Source: Afipia sp049747295 (GTDB lineage: Bacteria > Pseudomonadota > Alphaproteobacteria > Rhizobiales > Xanthobacteraceae). Taken from it: DNA of 64,000 nt. The stretch lies in assembly GCF_049747295.1 (NCBI RefSeq), contig NZ_JBMHJM010000001.1, positions 186,001 to 250,000 of the forward strand, in the 5' to 3' direction. The notes under the pieces are model-generated. The model did no database searches. It had not been told where the DNA came from and saw only the letters and a list, made by a program, of their open reading frames with translations. Position numbers and translations under genes: made by a program. Shown one piece after another: positions 52,827 to 61,525 of this stretch (positions are counted from its first letter, which is position 1; each line of letters starts with the position of its first letter).

Positions 52827-54032
52827 TTATCTGCCGAACAGTCGTTTCAGCAGGTTTTGGAACCTACCTTTTATCACTGAGAACACCAGTGATCCTGCAT
52901 CAAGGCCGGCCTCGGCAGACGGCATGTCTCCGCTCGACTTCCCTGCCAGGCGCGCCTCGAGATTCTTGACGAACATCGCGATCAGGCGGCCGGCAATATC
53001 CTGCACAAGACCAGAGCGGCTGAACTGCGCAAGCGCTCCGGTCAGCGTAAAGCCGATATTGACGTCGACACGCGTCTGATCCGGCGTATCTCCCTCCTTG
53101 ACCGCATAACCGACCAGCCCGCGAGTCGCAGAGTTGCTGCGCTTGTCTTTGCCGGAGCCAATGATTGTGCCGGTCCGGGTTGCCTCGTCGCGCGTGATGT
53201 CAGCGATACCCTGGAATTCCGCCGAGATCGGGCCGACTTTGACCTTCATCTGGCCTTCGACATGGCCATCCACCGGCTCGCCGGCCAACGACGCGCCGGG
53301 CAGACAGGCCGCAACACTCGCCACGTCGCCGAAGAAGTTCCAAACCACGTCGACAGGATGGGCGACCACGAAGCTTTGCGTGAATGTCGTCTGCGGTTTC
53401 CAGTCGGGATCCATGCGCGCGGCAGAAGCTGCAGACGCACTTTTCGCGGCGACCTTGGGCGCTACGGCGACGCGCGGCGCCGAGCCAGACATGGCAGGCA
53501 GCGCATGTCCCGACCCTGACGGGCCGAGCCGCGTGCGATTGCCGTTCGGGATTGCCGCGATGCCACGGCTGCGTCTTGCCTCGACCACGCGCTGGATCGC
53601 GCGAATGATGCCGACGTAGCCCGTGCAGCGGCAGAGATTTCCGCTCATGGCGACGCGAATGTCGTGTTCACTCGGCGCCTGCAGGCGCAGCACGACATCT
53701 CGCGCGGACACGAGCATCCCCGGCGTGCAATATCCGCACTGAAGCGCATGCTCCTGCGAAAAGGCCGCGCGCAGTTCCGTCGCGATCTCGTCGTTGTCGA
53801 GGCCCTCGATTGTCGTCACTTCAGCCTGCTGGCAAGCGACAGCGTACGTGATGCAGGAGCGTGTCGGCACTCCGTCTACGAGCATCGTACAGGCCCCGCA
53901 CACGCCGTGCTCGCAGCCGAGATGGGTGCCTGTCAGATTCTGGGTTTCGCGCACGAAGTCGGCGAGATGGGTGCGCGGCTGGATGCCGGCGCTGACCGAT
54001 TTTCCGTTGACTGTAAGACTGACGAGCGTCAT
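52827..54032 (-). CDS. Cox-type 2Fe-2S subunit fused to a CoxG/SRPBCC domain
   Basis: The N-terminal 160 residues are a molybdenum-hydroxylase small subunit with two 2Fe-2S sites: LGCEHGVCGACTMLVDGVP plus a later C, and QCGYCTPGMLVSARD followed by GNLCRCTGYVGII. A linker of about 50 residues leads to an SRPBCC-type domain (residues about 205-350, TFTQSFVVAHPVDVVWNFFG and so on) like CoxG, which attaches CO dehydrogenase to the membrane in Oligotropha. The C-terminus (residues 350-401) is a helix-like tail. A fusion of these two genes is unusual. The start overlaps the FAD subunit gene by four bases. Confidence 0.88.
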   Translation of the reverse strand: MTLVSLTVNGKSVSAGIQPRTHLADFVRETQNLTGTHLGCEHGVCGACTMLVDGVPTRSCITYAVACQQAEVTTIEGLDNDEIATELRAAFSQEHALQCGYCTPGMLVSARDVVLRLQAPSEHDIRVAMSGNLCRCTGYVGIIRAIQRVVEARRSRGIAAIPNGNRTRLGPSGSGHALPAMSGSAPRVAVAPKVAAKSASAASAARMDPDWKPQTTFTQSFVVAHPVDVVWNFFGDVASVAACLPGASLAGEPVDGHVEGQMKVKVGPISAEFQGIADITRDEATRTGTIIGSGKDKRSNSATRGLVGYAVKEGDTPDQTRVDVNIGFTLTGALAQFSRSGLVQDIAGRLIAMFVKNLEARLAGKSSGDMPSAEAGLDAGSLVFSVIKGRFQNLLKRLFGR

Positions 54033-54868
54033 GCCGACTGCGCCTGTTCGATCGCGCGCCGCAACGCGACAATATGGGTTTGCTTGTCGAGCGGATCGAT
54101 CATGCCTGCGGCCTCGACCGCATTTGCTGCGGCATCGCTATTGAATGCGGTATTCAACTGCTTCGCGCGTCCGTCGCCGAGAATCCTGCCCGCGTCCGTG
54201 ACGACGATCGGACGGCTTTCCGTCGCACCGATCACGACGCGGCTGACCCCGCGATCGGGATCCGACAGAAACGAACCGATGGCGTGGGCGAATTCACCGG
54301 TCTTGCGGCAGGTCTTGTAGTAACCCCAGCGCGCCGAACGGCTCAGCTTGGGCACCTTGACGCCGACGAGCATTTCACCGAGCTGCAGGTCGGCTTCCAG
54401 CGCACCGACCATGTAGTCTTCGACAGGGATCGTGCGTTCGCCGCCCGGGCCGCGCAGCACGACCTTCGCGCCCACTGCGGCCATGATCGAATGCCAGTCG
54501 GCGGATGGATCGGCGTGCGTCAGGCTGCCGCCAATGGTGCCGCGATTGCGCACCGCCCGATAGGCGATCCCGCGCGCAACATAGGGCAGCGCGCCGCAGG
54601 TCACGTCGGGAACGCGCAAGTCTTCGATATCGGCGTGCGTGATGCAGGCACCGAGCACGATCTCGTCCGCGCGCTGATCGACGCTGCGAAGTTCCTCGAT
54701 GCCGGTAATGTCCACCAGCAGATCGGGCTGGACCAGACGCATGTTGAGCATCGGCCCGAGCGATTGGCTGCCGGCCATGATTTTGACCGTTTGGCTGTCG
54801 TCGGCGATCAGCTTGAGCGCTTCGTTGACATCGCCGGGACGCGCGTAATCGAAATTGACCGGCTTCAC
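54029..54868 (-). CDS. Cox-type FAD subunit of a molybdenum hydroxylase
   Basis: The 279-residue medium subunit binds FAD and passes electrons between the 2Fe-2S subunit and an acceptor. It starts MKPVNFDYARPGDVNEALKL. The FAD loop KIMAGSQSLGPMLNMRLVQP (AGGQSL type) is followed by RNRGTIGGSLTHADPSADWH, the second FAD motif (TxGGxxxxADP). It overlaps both neighbours by four bases, and the order large-medium-small subunit differs from the coxMSL order of CO dehydrogenase. The end, DPLDKQTHIVALRRAIEQA, is family-typical. Confidence 0.93.
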   Translation of the reverse strand: MKPVNFDYARPGDVNEALKLIADDSQTVKIMAGSQSLGPMLNMRLVQPDLLVDITGIEELRSVDQRADEIVLGACITHADIEDLRVPDVTCGALPYVARGIAYRAVRNRGTIGGSLTHADPSADWHSIMAAVGAKVVLRGPGGERTIPVEDYMVGALEADLQLGEMLVGVKVPKLSRSARWGYYKTCRKTGEFAHAIGSFLSDPDRGVSRVVIGATESRPIVVTDAGRILGDGRAKQLNTAFNSDAAANAVEAAGMIDPLDKQTHIVALRRAIEQAQSA

Positions 54869-57228
54869 GCGGGAACTCCTTCACCCGCTTTCGTCCGACG
54901 CTTCTGTTCGGCGGCTTGAATAGCTTCCAGCACCCGGCGCGGCGTGATCGGCGAATGGAGCAATTCCGCTCCGAGTGATTTCAGCGCATCGTTGACGGCA
55001 TTGCCGATGGCCGCCGGGGGCGCGATGGCGCCACCCTCGCCGAGACCTTTGACGCCGAACTCCGTGTAAGGCGCCGGTGTTTCCATGTGACCGAGCTTCG
55101 GCGCGGGCACCTCGGTCGGACCGGGAAGAAGATAATCAGCGAACGTCGACGCCAGCGGCTGGCCCGACGCGTCGAAGTTCATCTCTTCGTAAAGCGCGGT
55201 CCCGATGCCCTGCGCGAGGCCGCCATAGATCTGGCCATCGACCACCATCGGGTTGATCAGCTTGCCGCCGTCTTCGACGATGACGTAGTCGAGAATCTCG
55301 ATGTCGCCCAATTCCGGATCGACCGCGACCACCGCAACGTGTGTCGCGTAGCTGAAGGTGCCGGAATCCCGCACCGGCTTGTAGCCAACCGTCGCCTCCA
55401 AACCTCTCGGATCGACTGACGGCGGCAGATCCTGCGGGCGCCGGTACCATGTATGCGCGATTTCCTGCAGTGTGACGCTGCCATTCGGGCCGACGACAGC
55501 CCCGCCTTCCAACTTGACGCTCTCGACTTCGGTCTGCAGCAAATGGGCACCGATGCCCATCGCAAGCTTGCCGAGTTCACGGGAAGCAGTCGCCACGGCG
55601 CCGCCGGCCATCACGGCACAGCGCGATCCCCAGCTTCCAGTCGAGTACGGTGTGTATTCGGTGTCGCCATGCACCAGCTTGATCTTGGCCGTATCAATGC
55701 CGAGCATTTCGTGGGCCACCTGCGGCAGCGTGGTTTCCATGCTCTGGCCATGGGAGTGGACGCCCACACGCAGTTCGAGCCCCCCATCCGGCGTCATGCG
55801 CGCGGTGGCCTGCTCGTGACCAGGTACCATCGGAATGCCCCAACCAGCATAGACGGACGTTCCATGTGCACCCTGTTCGCAATAAACCGACAAGCCGACA
55901 CCGATCAGCCGGCCGTCGGAGTCCGGAATCTTCTGCCGCTCGCGCAGCGCGGCGAGATCGATCTTGGCCAACGCCTGCCGCAGCGACTCCGGATAGTCGC
56001 CGCTGTCGAAATGCTTCTTGGTGATGTTGTCGAACGGCATCTGCTCGGGCTGAACCAGATTCTTCAGCCGCACTTCATACGGCTCGAGCCCGGCCTCGCG
56101 TGCGATCGCGTCCATCATCAGTTCGATGGCGAAACAGACGCCCGTGCGCGCCACGCCGCGATACGGCAGGATCGGACACTTGTTGGTCGCAACCGACCAG
56201 GTGCGGCAGCGATAGGATGGAAAATCGTAGGGCCCCGGCAGAATGCTCGCGACCTGCGCCGCTTCCAGACACGCCGAGAACGGATACGACGAATAAGCCC
56301 CGGAATCGACCGTGGCTTCACATTCGACACCACGCAGCTTGCCGTCGCGGTCGGCATAGACGGTGATGATGTAGTGGTGTTCGCGGCAATTAGCACCCGC
56401 CGTGAGATGCTCGCGGCGGTCCTCAATCCAGCGCACCGGATGACCGCAGCGCATCGCCAGCCACCCAAGGCAGACGTCTTCCGTCAGCACAATGCCCTTG
56501 TAGCCGAAGCCGCCGCCGACATCTGGCGATACGATCCGCACGTTAATCTGCTCGAGCCCGAGGCATTCGGACAATCCATTGCGGACGATGTGCGGCTGCT
56601 GGTTGCCCGTGTAGAGCACGAGCTGGTCCATGCGCTTGTGCCACATGGCGACCGTACCCCTGCCCTCCATCGGCGCCATACTCTGGCGTGCGGTGGAGAT
56701 TTCACGGGTAATTTTGATCGGCGCGTCGTACGCTGCTTCCATGTTGATATCGACAAACGTCTCGAGAAAGACGTTGTCGCCCCAATGCTCGTGAAGCAGC
56801 GCCGAATCCGGACGCTTCGCCAGCAGCATGTCGTAAACCGCGGGCAGTTCCTCGAACTCGACTTCGACGGCAGCGGCAATATCTTCCGCCTCCGCGCGCG
56901 TGTCAGCGACACACATCGCGATCAGTTCGCCGACCTGACGCACCTTCTCAAAGGCGAGAATCGGCTGTTCGGACACCTTGAATCCCGGCAGTCCGGACAC
57001 CGCGCGGATTGGCTTCACGCCCTCCAGGTCTTTTGCCGTGAAAACGCTGCCGCGGAACTGCGGCGGAATCCGGATGTCCTTGATGCGGGCATGCGCCAGC
57101 GGGCTGCGAACGAACGCCACGTCGCGCATTCCGGCCAAGCGGATATCGGCAACAAATTCGCCGCGCCCGCGCATCAGGCGGTCATCCTCCTTGCGCAGGA
57201 GCCGCGCGCCCACACCCTGCTTCGCCAT
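54865..57228 (-). CDS. Cox-like molybdopterin large subunit, not form I CO dehydrogenase
   Basis: The 787-residue protein is a xanthine-oxidase-family large subunit that would bind the molybdopterin and act on the substrate. It has VGGGFGYKGIVLTEDVCLGW, typical of the family, and the base Glu in FGVKGLGEGGAIAPPAAIGN (GEGG). The loop that in form I CO dehydrogenase reads AYXCSFR here reads PYRGVARTGVCFAIELMMDA, so it is not the CO-oxidising type. The substrate is more likely a nitrogen heterocycle or aldehyde (inference). The ATG at 57228 is chosen because GAGGGA lies at proper distance. It heads the L-M-S(G) operon. Confidence 0.92.
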   Translation of the reverse strand: MAKQGVGARLLRKEDDRLMRGRGEFVADIRLAGMRDVAFVRSPLAHARIKDIRIPPQFRGSVFTAKDLEGVKPIRAVSGLPGFKVSEQPILAFEKVRQVGELIAMCVADTRAEAEDIAAAVEVEFEELPAVYDMLLAKRPDSALLHEHWGDNVFLETFVDINMEAAYDAPIKITREISTARQSMAPMEGRGTVAMWHKRMDQLVLYTGNQQPHIVRNGLSECLGLEQINVRIVSPDVGGGFGYKGIVLTEDVCLGWLAMRCGHPVRWIEDRREHLTAGANCREHHYIITVYADRDGKLRGVECEATVDSGAYSSYPFSACLEAAQVASILPGPYDFPSYRCRTWSVATNKCPILPYRGVARTGVCFAIELMMDAIAREAGLEPYEVRLKNLVQPEQMPFDNITKKHFDSGDYPESLRQALAKIDLAALRERQKIPDSDGRLIGVGLSVYCEQGAHGTSVYAGWGIPMVPGHEQATARMTPDGGLELRVGVHSHGQSMETTLPQVAHEMLGIDTAKIKLVHGDTEYTPYSTGSWGSRCAVMAGGAVATASRELGKLAMGIGAHLLQTEVESVKLEGGAVVGPNGSVTLQEIAHTWYRRPQDLPPSVDPRGLEATVGYKPVRDSGTFSYATHVAVVAVDPELGDIEILDYVIVEDGGKLINPMVVDGQIYGGLAQGIGTALYEEMNFDASGQPLASTFADYLLPGPTEVPAPKLGHMETPAPYTEFGVKGLGEGGAIAPPAAIGNAVNDALKSLGAELLHSPITPRRVLEAIQAAEQKRRTKAGEGVPA

Positions 57229-57273
57229 GCACATTCCCTCGAAGGCCCGATGACAACCGCCCGGCCAAACTCA

Positions 57274-57293
57274 TCCTATTTTTAGGACGATAG
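57274..57293 (+). promoter_or_regulatory. Predicted GntR operator upstream of the molybdenum hydroxylase
   Basis: TCCTATTTTTAGGA (57274-57287) is a perfect 5-bp inverted repeat around TTTT. It runs into TTAGGACGATAG (57282-57293), identical over 12 bases to the site at 46336-46347. It lies about 45-65 bases before the large-subunit start at 57228. Confidence 0.65.
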
Positions 57294-57359
57294 CAAGACC
57301 TCGTTCGTAGACTTCAACGATCAAAGAATTTGCAAAAATAGAGGCCGATTGACGCGGAT

Positions 57360-58175
57360 TTAGGCTTTGCGAGCTTTGCTGCGCCGCGCCAATTCAACGG
57401 CTTTGTAGCCATTGCGCGCTTTTTTCTCCCGAACGGGGTTGGTCGCGAGCAGATCCATCTGCAGCTTGATGCTTTCACTGCGATAGATGATGTCGCCGAC
57501 ATAAATGGCAATCCCGCCATCATCCACTACGACACAATGGGCCGCGACCGTTGGCGCCCCGATCGAAATTTTCAGAAGGTCAGCGATTTCGGGATCCGCG
57601 CTGCCGATCGTCAGGGTCTGCTGCGCTTCGAGCAGCGTGACCTCTTCCATCGAATCGATCGTGACCAGCGCTGCCGCGTTCTTGAAACGAGTTGGATTCA
57701 GATCAAAGACTTCTCGCGCCAGAAGGATATTGACGACCGAATATGGGTCTTCATTGCGGTACTGAACGCTGCGTAATTTCACGTAGCTCGATGCCAACTC
57801 CCCTTCGGAACTGGTCAGATTAGGGGGCGGAACGTCTTCCTCAATGGTCAGTCGCCGGGGCACATTGCCCGTGAGGGAGTCGATGAGAGTGCTCCAACTG
57901 GTGGCGAGCTTGACCCAGTGCCGATCCTGGGTTTTTTTCGAAACAAACGTCCCAAGTCCCTGACGTGCCTGCAGCAATCCCTCTTCCCGCAAGATGTCGA
58001 CGGCCTGCCTGACCGTGACGCGAGCGACCTCGAACTCCCGTTCAAGCTCTTCGAGGGTGGAGATTTTTTCTCCGGCGCCCCACTGTCCGGACTGTATTCG
58101 GGTTCGCAACACCGATGCCACCTGGATGTACAGGGGCACGCGACTGCGATCATATGCCTTTAACAGCTTGGACAC
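57360..58175 (-). CDS. GntR-family regulator, HutC subfamily
   Basis: The 271-residue regulator has a winged helix domain (about residues 10-80). The helix-turn-helix is LEELEREFEVARVTVRQAVD, followed by EEGLLQARQGLGTFVS. A UTRA ligand-binding domain (about 95-250) senses a small molecule in HutC-type proteins. The effector cannot be read, but it should be a substrate or intermediate of the neighbouring pathway. The gene lies between the hydroxylase operon and pxpBC, is on the same strand as the hydroxylase, and is divergent from pxpB with a 250-base gap. Five operator-like motifs in the locus are the best candidates for its targets. Confidence 0.9.
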   Translation of the reverse strand: MSKLLKAYDRSRVPLYIQVASVLRTRIQSGQWGAGEKISTLEELEREFEVARVTVRQAVDILREEGLLQARQGLGTFVSKKTQDRHWVKLATSWSTLIDSLTGNVPRRLTIEEDVPPPNLTSSEGELASSYVKLRSVQYRNEDPYSVVNILLAREVFDLNPTRFKNAAALVTIDSMEEVTLLEAQQTLTIGSADPEIADLLKISIGAPTVAAHCVVVDDGGIAIYVGDIIYRSESIKLQMDLLATNPVREKKARNGYKAVELARRSKARKA

Positions 58176-58377
58176 GTTAGCTCTTCTTATTGGGATCCAA
58201 TGTTTGCGCGGGGATCATAACTAACCACGGAATCAAAGCAATGTGCTAGCAATGCCGCTGGCGGGCAGCACTGCACTGCGACGAACGCGCCTTGTGACAC
58301 GCGCCCTGTATGGCGCAGGATTTGCCCAGCCTCCGGACAAGGCCTGCACAGTCTGCCTCACTGAGGGGTTTGACGCA

Positions 58378-58401
58378 ATCGTACCGTCTTAGGTACGATA
58401 G
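58378..58401. promoter_or_regulatory. Predicted GntR operator upstream of pxpBC
   Basis: ATCGTACC (58378-58385) and GGTACGAT (58392-58399) form a perfect 8-bp inverted repeat around GTCTTA. This is the best palindrome among the operator candidates. It contains TTAGGTACGATAG (58389-58401), the motif seen upstream of the other units. It lies 25 bases before the pxpB start and about 200 bases from the gntR start. Confidence 0.7.
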
Positions 58402-58425
58402 TATCAATGCGAACAGGTCTTCGTC

Positions 58426-59151
58426 ATGGCTGATTTTAGAATTTTGAAAGCGGCGGACAGCGCGCTTGTCATCGAATTTGGATCGACGATCGACCGCAAG
58501 ATCAGCGACCGGGTGCTCGCACTTGCGGAAACGCTTGAGCATGCAAAACTTCCCGGAGTGACGGAGGTCATCGCAACCTTTCGTTCGCTCAGCATCAACT
58601 ATGATTCGCTCGTCACAACGGGCAATGAACTCGAACAGGCGGTTCATGCCTTCATTAATCAGTCCACCCGGGCTTCAGGCGGCAAGCGGATTTGGGAAAT
58701 CCCGGTTTGCTACGAACCGGAATTCGCGCCGGATATCGAGGAAATAGCGAAAGCCGCAAAGCTTTCGGTTGAGGAAGTGGTCTCGCTTCACGCCGGCACG
58801 CAATATCACGTCTACATGATCGGCTTCGTTCCCGGCTTTCCTTACATGGGCGATGTCCCCGAAAAACTTCGGTTTCCACGCCGCTCCGATCCCCGCACCC
58901 GTGTTCCTCCCGGCTCTGTTGCCATCGCAACGAGCATGACGGCGGTCTATCCTTACGAAAGCCCCGGCGGTTGGCATTTGATCGGAACATCGCCCGTCCG
59001 GTTTTTCGATGCAGCGTCGGCGCGCGGCGCCCTGCTCGCCCCCGGCGATGCTGTCAAATTCAATCCTGTCGCACCTGCTGAATTCGAACGCATCAAACTC
59101 GCGGTGCAGCGCAACGACTACGTTCCGGATAGTTCGGAGATTGCAACGTGA
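58426..59151 (+). CDS. pxpB: 5-oxoprolinase subunit B-like (KipI family)
   Basis: PxpB with PxpC provides the ATP-dependent activation of the lactam in 5-oxoprolinase; PxpA is encoded at 51951. The 241-residue protein has VLALAETLEHAKLPGVTEVI near the N-terminus. The family hallmark MIGFVPGFPYMGDVPEKLRF is followed by RTRVPPGSVAIATSMTAVYP and ESPGGWHLIGTSPVRF. The ATG at 58426 is well placed, 25 bases after the palindromic operator. The stop overlaps the pxpC start by four bases. KipI (a kinase inhibitor in Bacillus) shares the fold, but the PxpB call fits the context. Confidence 0.92.
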   Translation: MADFRILKAADSALVIEFGSTIDRKISDRVLALAETLEHAKLPGVTEVIATFRSLSINYDSLVTTGNELEQAVHAFINQSTRASGGKRIWEIPVCYEPEFAPDIEEIAKAAKLSVEEVVSLHAGTQYHVYMIGFVPGFPYMGDVPEKLRFPRRSDPRTRVPPGSVAIATSMTAVYPYESPGGWHLIGTSPVRFFDAASARGALLAPGDAVKFNPVAPAEFERIKLAVQRNDYVPDSSEIAT

Positions 59152-60185
59152 CGCCGGTTTTTAAAGTCATTGCTCCCGGCTTTCTCACCACTGTCCAGGA
59201 CGAAGGACGGCGCGGTTTTCAGCACGTCGGGGTGCCGGTTGCGGGCGCGCTCGATCGGGACGGCTTCACGCTGGCGAACGCGTTGGTAGGTAATCGGCAA
59301 AACAGCGCCTGTCTGGAAGTGATGGGATCAGGACCCGAGCTGGAAGTCGTTTGTGATTCGGCGAGAATTGCATTGGTCGGCGGCGGGGGCGGCCTTGAGA
59401 TCAAGGGAGGCGAGCAGCCGCTGGTCCCTTCCGGGCAGACCGTCCGCTTGACCAAGGGAGAGATCGTCCGCGTCAAGCTCGGCGGCGACGCGTTTTGCTC
59501 GTATCTCGCCATTGAAGGCGGATTCGATGTGCCGCTGTGTCTCAACAGCAGGTCCACCTACACGCGTGCGGCCTTTGGCGGCCTCGAAGGACGGCAACTT
59601 CAAGGCGGTGACATCCTCAACAGCAGCAAGGACGATGTTGCTGTTCGTGAAGAAGTCGCTCTCAGTGAGCCGCGCGATCTGCGCTTTGGACAGCCGATCC
59701 GCGTTGTTCTCGGACCGCAGGACGACTTCTTTACCGAAGCGGCTATCCAGGAATTTCTGTCCGGCACTTACACCATTACAGCGGCATCGGACCGCATGGG
59801 ATTCCGGCTGGACGGACCTCTTCTCGAGCACAAGGGCGGCAACTACAACATCGTCTCGGACGGTATCGTCGGCGGCTCGATCCAAGTCCCCGGTTCAAAG
59901 TTGCCGATCATCCTGCTGGCCGACGCTCAAACCGCCGGCGGCTATCCGAAAATCGCCACCGTTATTTCGGCGGACCTGCCGCTGCTTGGTGTGCGCGGAT
60001 CAGGACGCTCCATTCGGTTCGAAGCGGTGTCGCGCGAGGAAGCCGAGACCATCCGGCGCGCCGAACACAAGCGGATTCAGGATGTCATTCAGGCGATCCG
60101 CCCGGTCGGCGGAGCGCAAGGCATCAACCTCGAAGCGTTGTACAACCACAATCTGATTGACGGCGTCGTCGACGCCTATGCGTGA
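59148..60185 (+). CDS. pxpC: 5-oxoprolinase subunit C-like (biotin-dependent carboxyltransferase fold)
   Basis: The 345-residue protein (KipA/AHS2 family) works with PxpB and PxpA. It opens with FKVIAPGFLTTVQDEGRRGF and LVGNRQNSACLEVMGSGPEL. It continues with RIALVGGGGGLEIKGGEQPL and FRLDGPLLEHKGGNYNIVSD, and ends with DAQTAGGYPKIATVISADLP. All are family hallmarks. The ATG overlaps the pxpB stop by four bases. A strong rho-independent terminator lies 41 bases downstream at 60226. The lactam or imide opened by this complex is unlikely to be ordinary pyroglutamate alone, given the shared regulation, but this is inference. Confidence 0.92.
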   Translation: MTPVFKVIAPGFLTTVQDEGRRGFQHVGVPVAGALDRDGFTLANALVGNRQNSACLEVMGSGPELEVVCDSARIALVGGGGGLEIKGGEQPLVPSGQTVRLTKGEIVRVKLGGDAFCSYLAIEGGFDVPLCLNSRSTYTRAAFGGLEGRQLQGGDILNSSKDDVAVREEVALSEPRDLRFGQPIRVVLGPQDDFFTEAAIQEFLSGTYTITAASDRMGFRLDGPLLEHKGGNYNIVSDGIVGGSIQVPGSKLPIILLADAQTAGGYPKIATVISADLPLLGVRGSGRSIRFEAVSREEAETIRRAEHKRIQDVIQAIRPVGGAQGINLEALYNHNLIDGVVDAYA

Positions 60186-60225
60186 GCGCGTCATCCTCTC
60201 AGGTGACGCAGAACGAGGTTCTCGA

Positions 60226-60270
60226 CTTCGGTTCTGATTGAATCAGAACCGAAGCTCTTGATTCTTTTTT
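60226..60270 (+). terminator. Rho-independent terminator after pxpC
   Basis: CTTCGGTTCTGATT (60226-60239) pairs perfectly with AATCAGAACCGAAG (60241-60254) across a single G, so the practical loop is a few bases more, followed by CTCTTGATTCTTTTTT. The hairpin sequence resembles a repeat often seen in Bradyrhizobium genomes. Confidence 0.8.
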
Positions 60271-60292
60271 GACGCGTTTTCTTCACGCGAAT

Positions 60293-60457
60293 GAGTGGAG
60301 CGGATTTGACGTTCGCACCTGCTTGCCGCGAGGTTGTAATGCGAACGTCAAATCTTAAAGCTCCACTCAAGTCATAGATTTGCTAGTGGTCCTTTGATTT
60401 GAACGTTCGCAACAGTGCCTGCTGAGACGGGATGCAAACGTTCAAATCGGACCACTA
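60293..60457 (-). repeat. Paired-hairpin repeat, unit 5, inverted
   Basis: Read on the minus strand: hairpin one 60383-60457 (TAGTGGTCCGATTTGAACG ... GGACCACTAG), then a linker CAAATCTATGACTT, then hairpin two 60293-60368 (GAGTGGAGCTTTAAGA ... GCTCCACTC). It lies between pxpC and the dehydrogenase gene, and its flanks look like two halves of another repeat. Confidence 0.92.
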
Positions 60458-60482
60458 AGTAGCCACTTCGCTCGAAAACGCT

Positions 60483-61448
60483 TTAGTAGCCGCGCGTCAG
60501 GTCGACGACGTTGTCCAACGGTCGCCCGGCTTCGAATTGCTCGATTTGGCTGGCGACATAAGCCGAGATTTCCGTCGGATCTGTATCCGCCGCATTGTGC
60601 GGTGAGAGAATAACCTTCGGATGTGACCAGAACAGGCTTTGTGCTGGAAGAGGCTCGCTTTCGAACACATCGAGCGAGGCCGCGCCCAATGTGCCGTCAT
60701 CCAGGCAGCTCAGAATATCCGCCTCGTTCTGCAGGCCGCCCCGCCCGGCATTGATCAGCACTGGAGCGCCCAGCGGGCTATTACGATCGAGTTGTGAGAA
60801 AACGCTGCGATTAAGGATATGACGCGTATCCGGCGTGAGCGGCAGAAGACACACAAGGATGTTCGTGCGCGCCAGGAACTGCTTCAGCCCAGTTTGCCCC
60901 GAGAAACATTCAATGCCCGGCAAGCTCTTCGGGCTCGCACTCCAGCCGGCCACGCGGAAACCGAGGCGCTTCAGAACGTCTGCCGCATCGCGCCCAAGTG
61001 TGCCGAGCCCCATCACTCCGACGGAAATCTCGCTCGCCGCCCATTGATGACGGGGCGCCCAGATTTTGTTCTGCTGACTTTGCGACAAATACGGCTGCTG
61101 ACGATGGTGCATCAGCACATGCATCACGACGTATTCCGTCATGCGGCCCGTCAGATCACCGATGGCAACCCGAACAATCGGCACGTTCGGTAACGTCTTG
61201 TCCGCAATCAATGCATCGACGCCGGCGCCGAGATTGAACACAGCTTTCAGATTTGGAAATGCAGCGAGCGCGCCGGGAGTGGGCTTCCAAACCGCGGCAT
61301 AACCGATGTCTTCAGGGCGACAAGCGTCGCCGGGCAGCAATGCGACTTGCCTGTCTTCACAGACAGACGTGAAACGCTCTTTCCAGCGTTGCGGCGACCA
61401 GTTGTCCGTACCGCCGTTGATCAATACCGCGAGCGCTGCCTTGCTCAT
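60483..61448 (-). CDS. ghrA: D-2-hydroxyacid dehydrogenase, glyoxylate/hydroxypyruvate reductase A-like
   Basis: The 321-residue protein reduces glyoxylate or hydroxypyruvate with NAD(P)H in the closest named group. It starts at the ATG at 61448 (MSKAALAVLINGGTDNW). The Rossmann loop VGVMGLGTLGRDAADVLKRL, the catalytic Arg region PVLINAGRGGLQNEADILSC, the Glu in FESEPLPAQ and the His in LSPHNAAD are all present. Open sequence upstream of 61448 to 62261 is antisense to the exporter gene. It is separated from pxpC by terminator and repeat, so it is probably not in the regulon. Confidence 0.9.
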   Translation of the reverse strand: MSKAALAVLINGGTDNWSPQRWKERFTSVCEDRQVALLPGDACRPEDIGYAAVWKPTPGALAAFPNLKAVFNLGAGVDALIADKTLPNVPIVRVAIGDLTGRMTEYVVMHVLMHHRQQPYLSQSQQNKIWAPRHQWAASEISVGVMGLGTLGRDAADVLKRLGFRVAGWSASPKSLPGIECFSGQTGLKQFLARTNILVCLLPLTPDTRHILNRSVFSQLDRNSPLGAPVLINAGRGGLQNEADILSCLDDGTLGAASLDVFESEPLPAQSLFWSHPKVILSPHNAADTDPTEISAYVASQIEQFEAGRPLDNVVDLTRGY

Positions 61449-61525
61449 CTGATTTTCCCCCCACAACCGACGACGTCCTGTTTCCCACAAGACGGACCTT
61501 GTTCGCAACCTACAGCGGGACAGAC

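Noticed and set aside
52827..57228. Carbon monoxide dehydrogenase (coxMSL)
   Set aside because: The large subunit lacks AYXCSFR and the gene order differs, so CO oxidation is not supported.
55453..57285. A 610-codon open frame on the plus strand inside the molybdenum large subunit gene
   Set aside because: It is antisense to a gene with complete family motifs and has no domain of its own.
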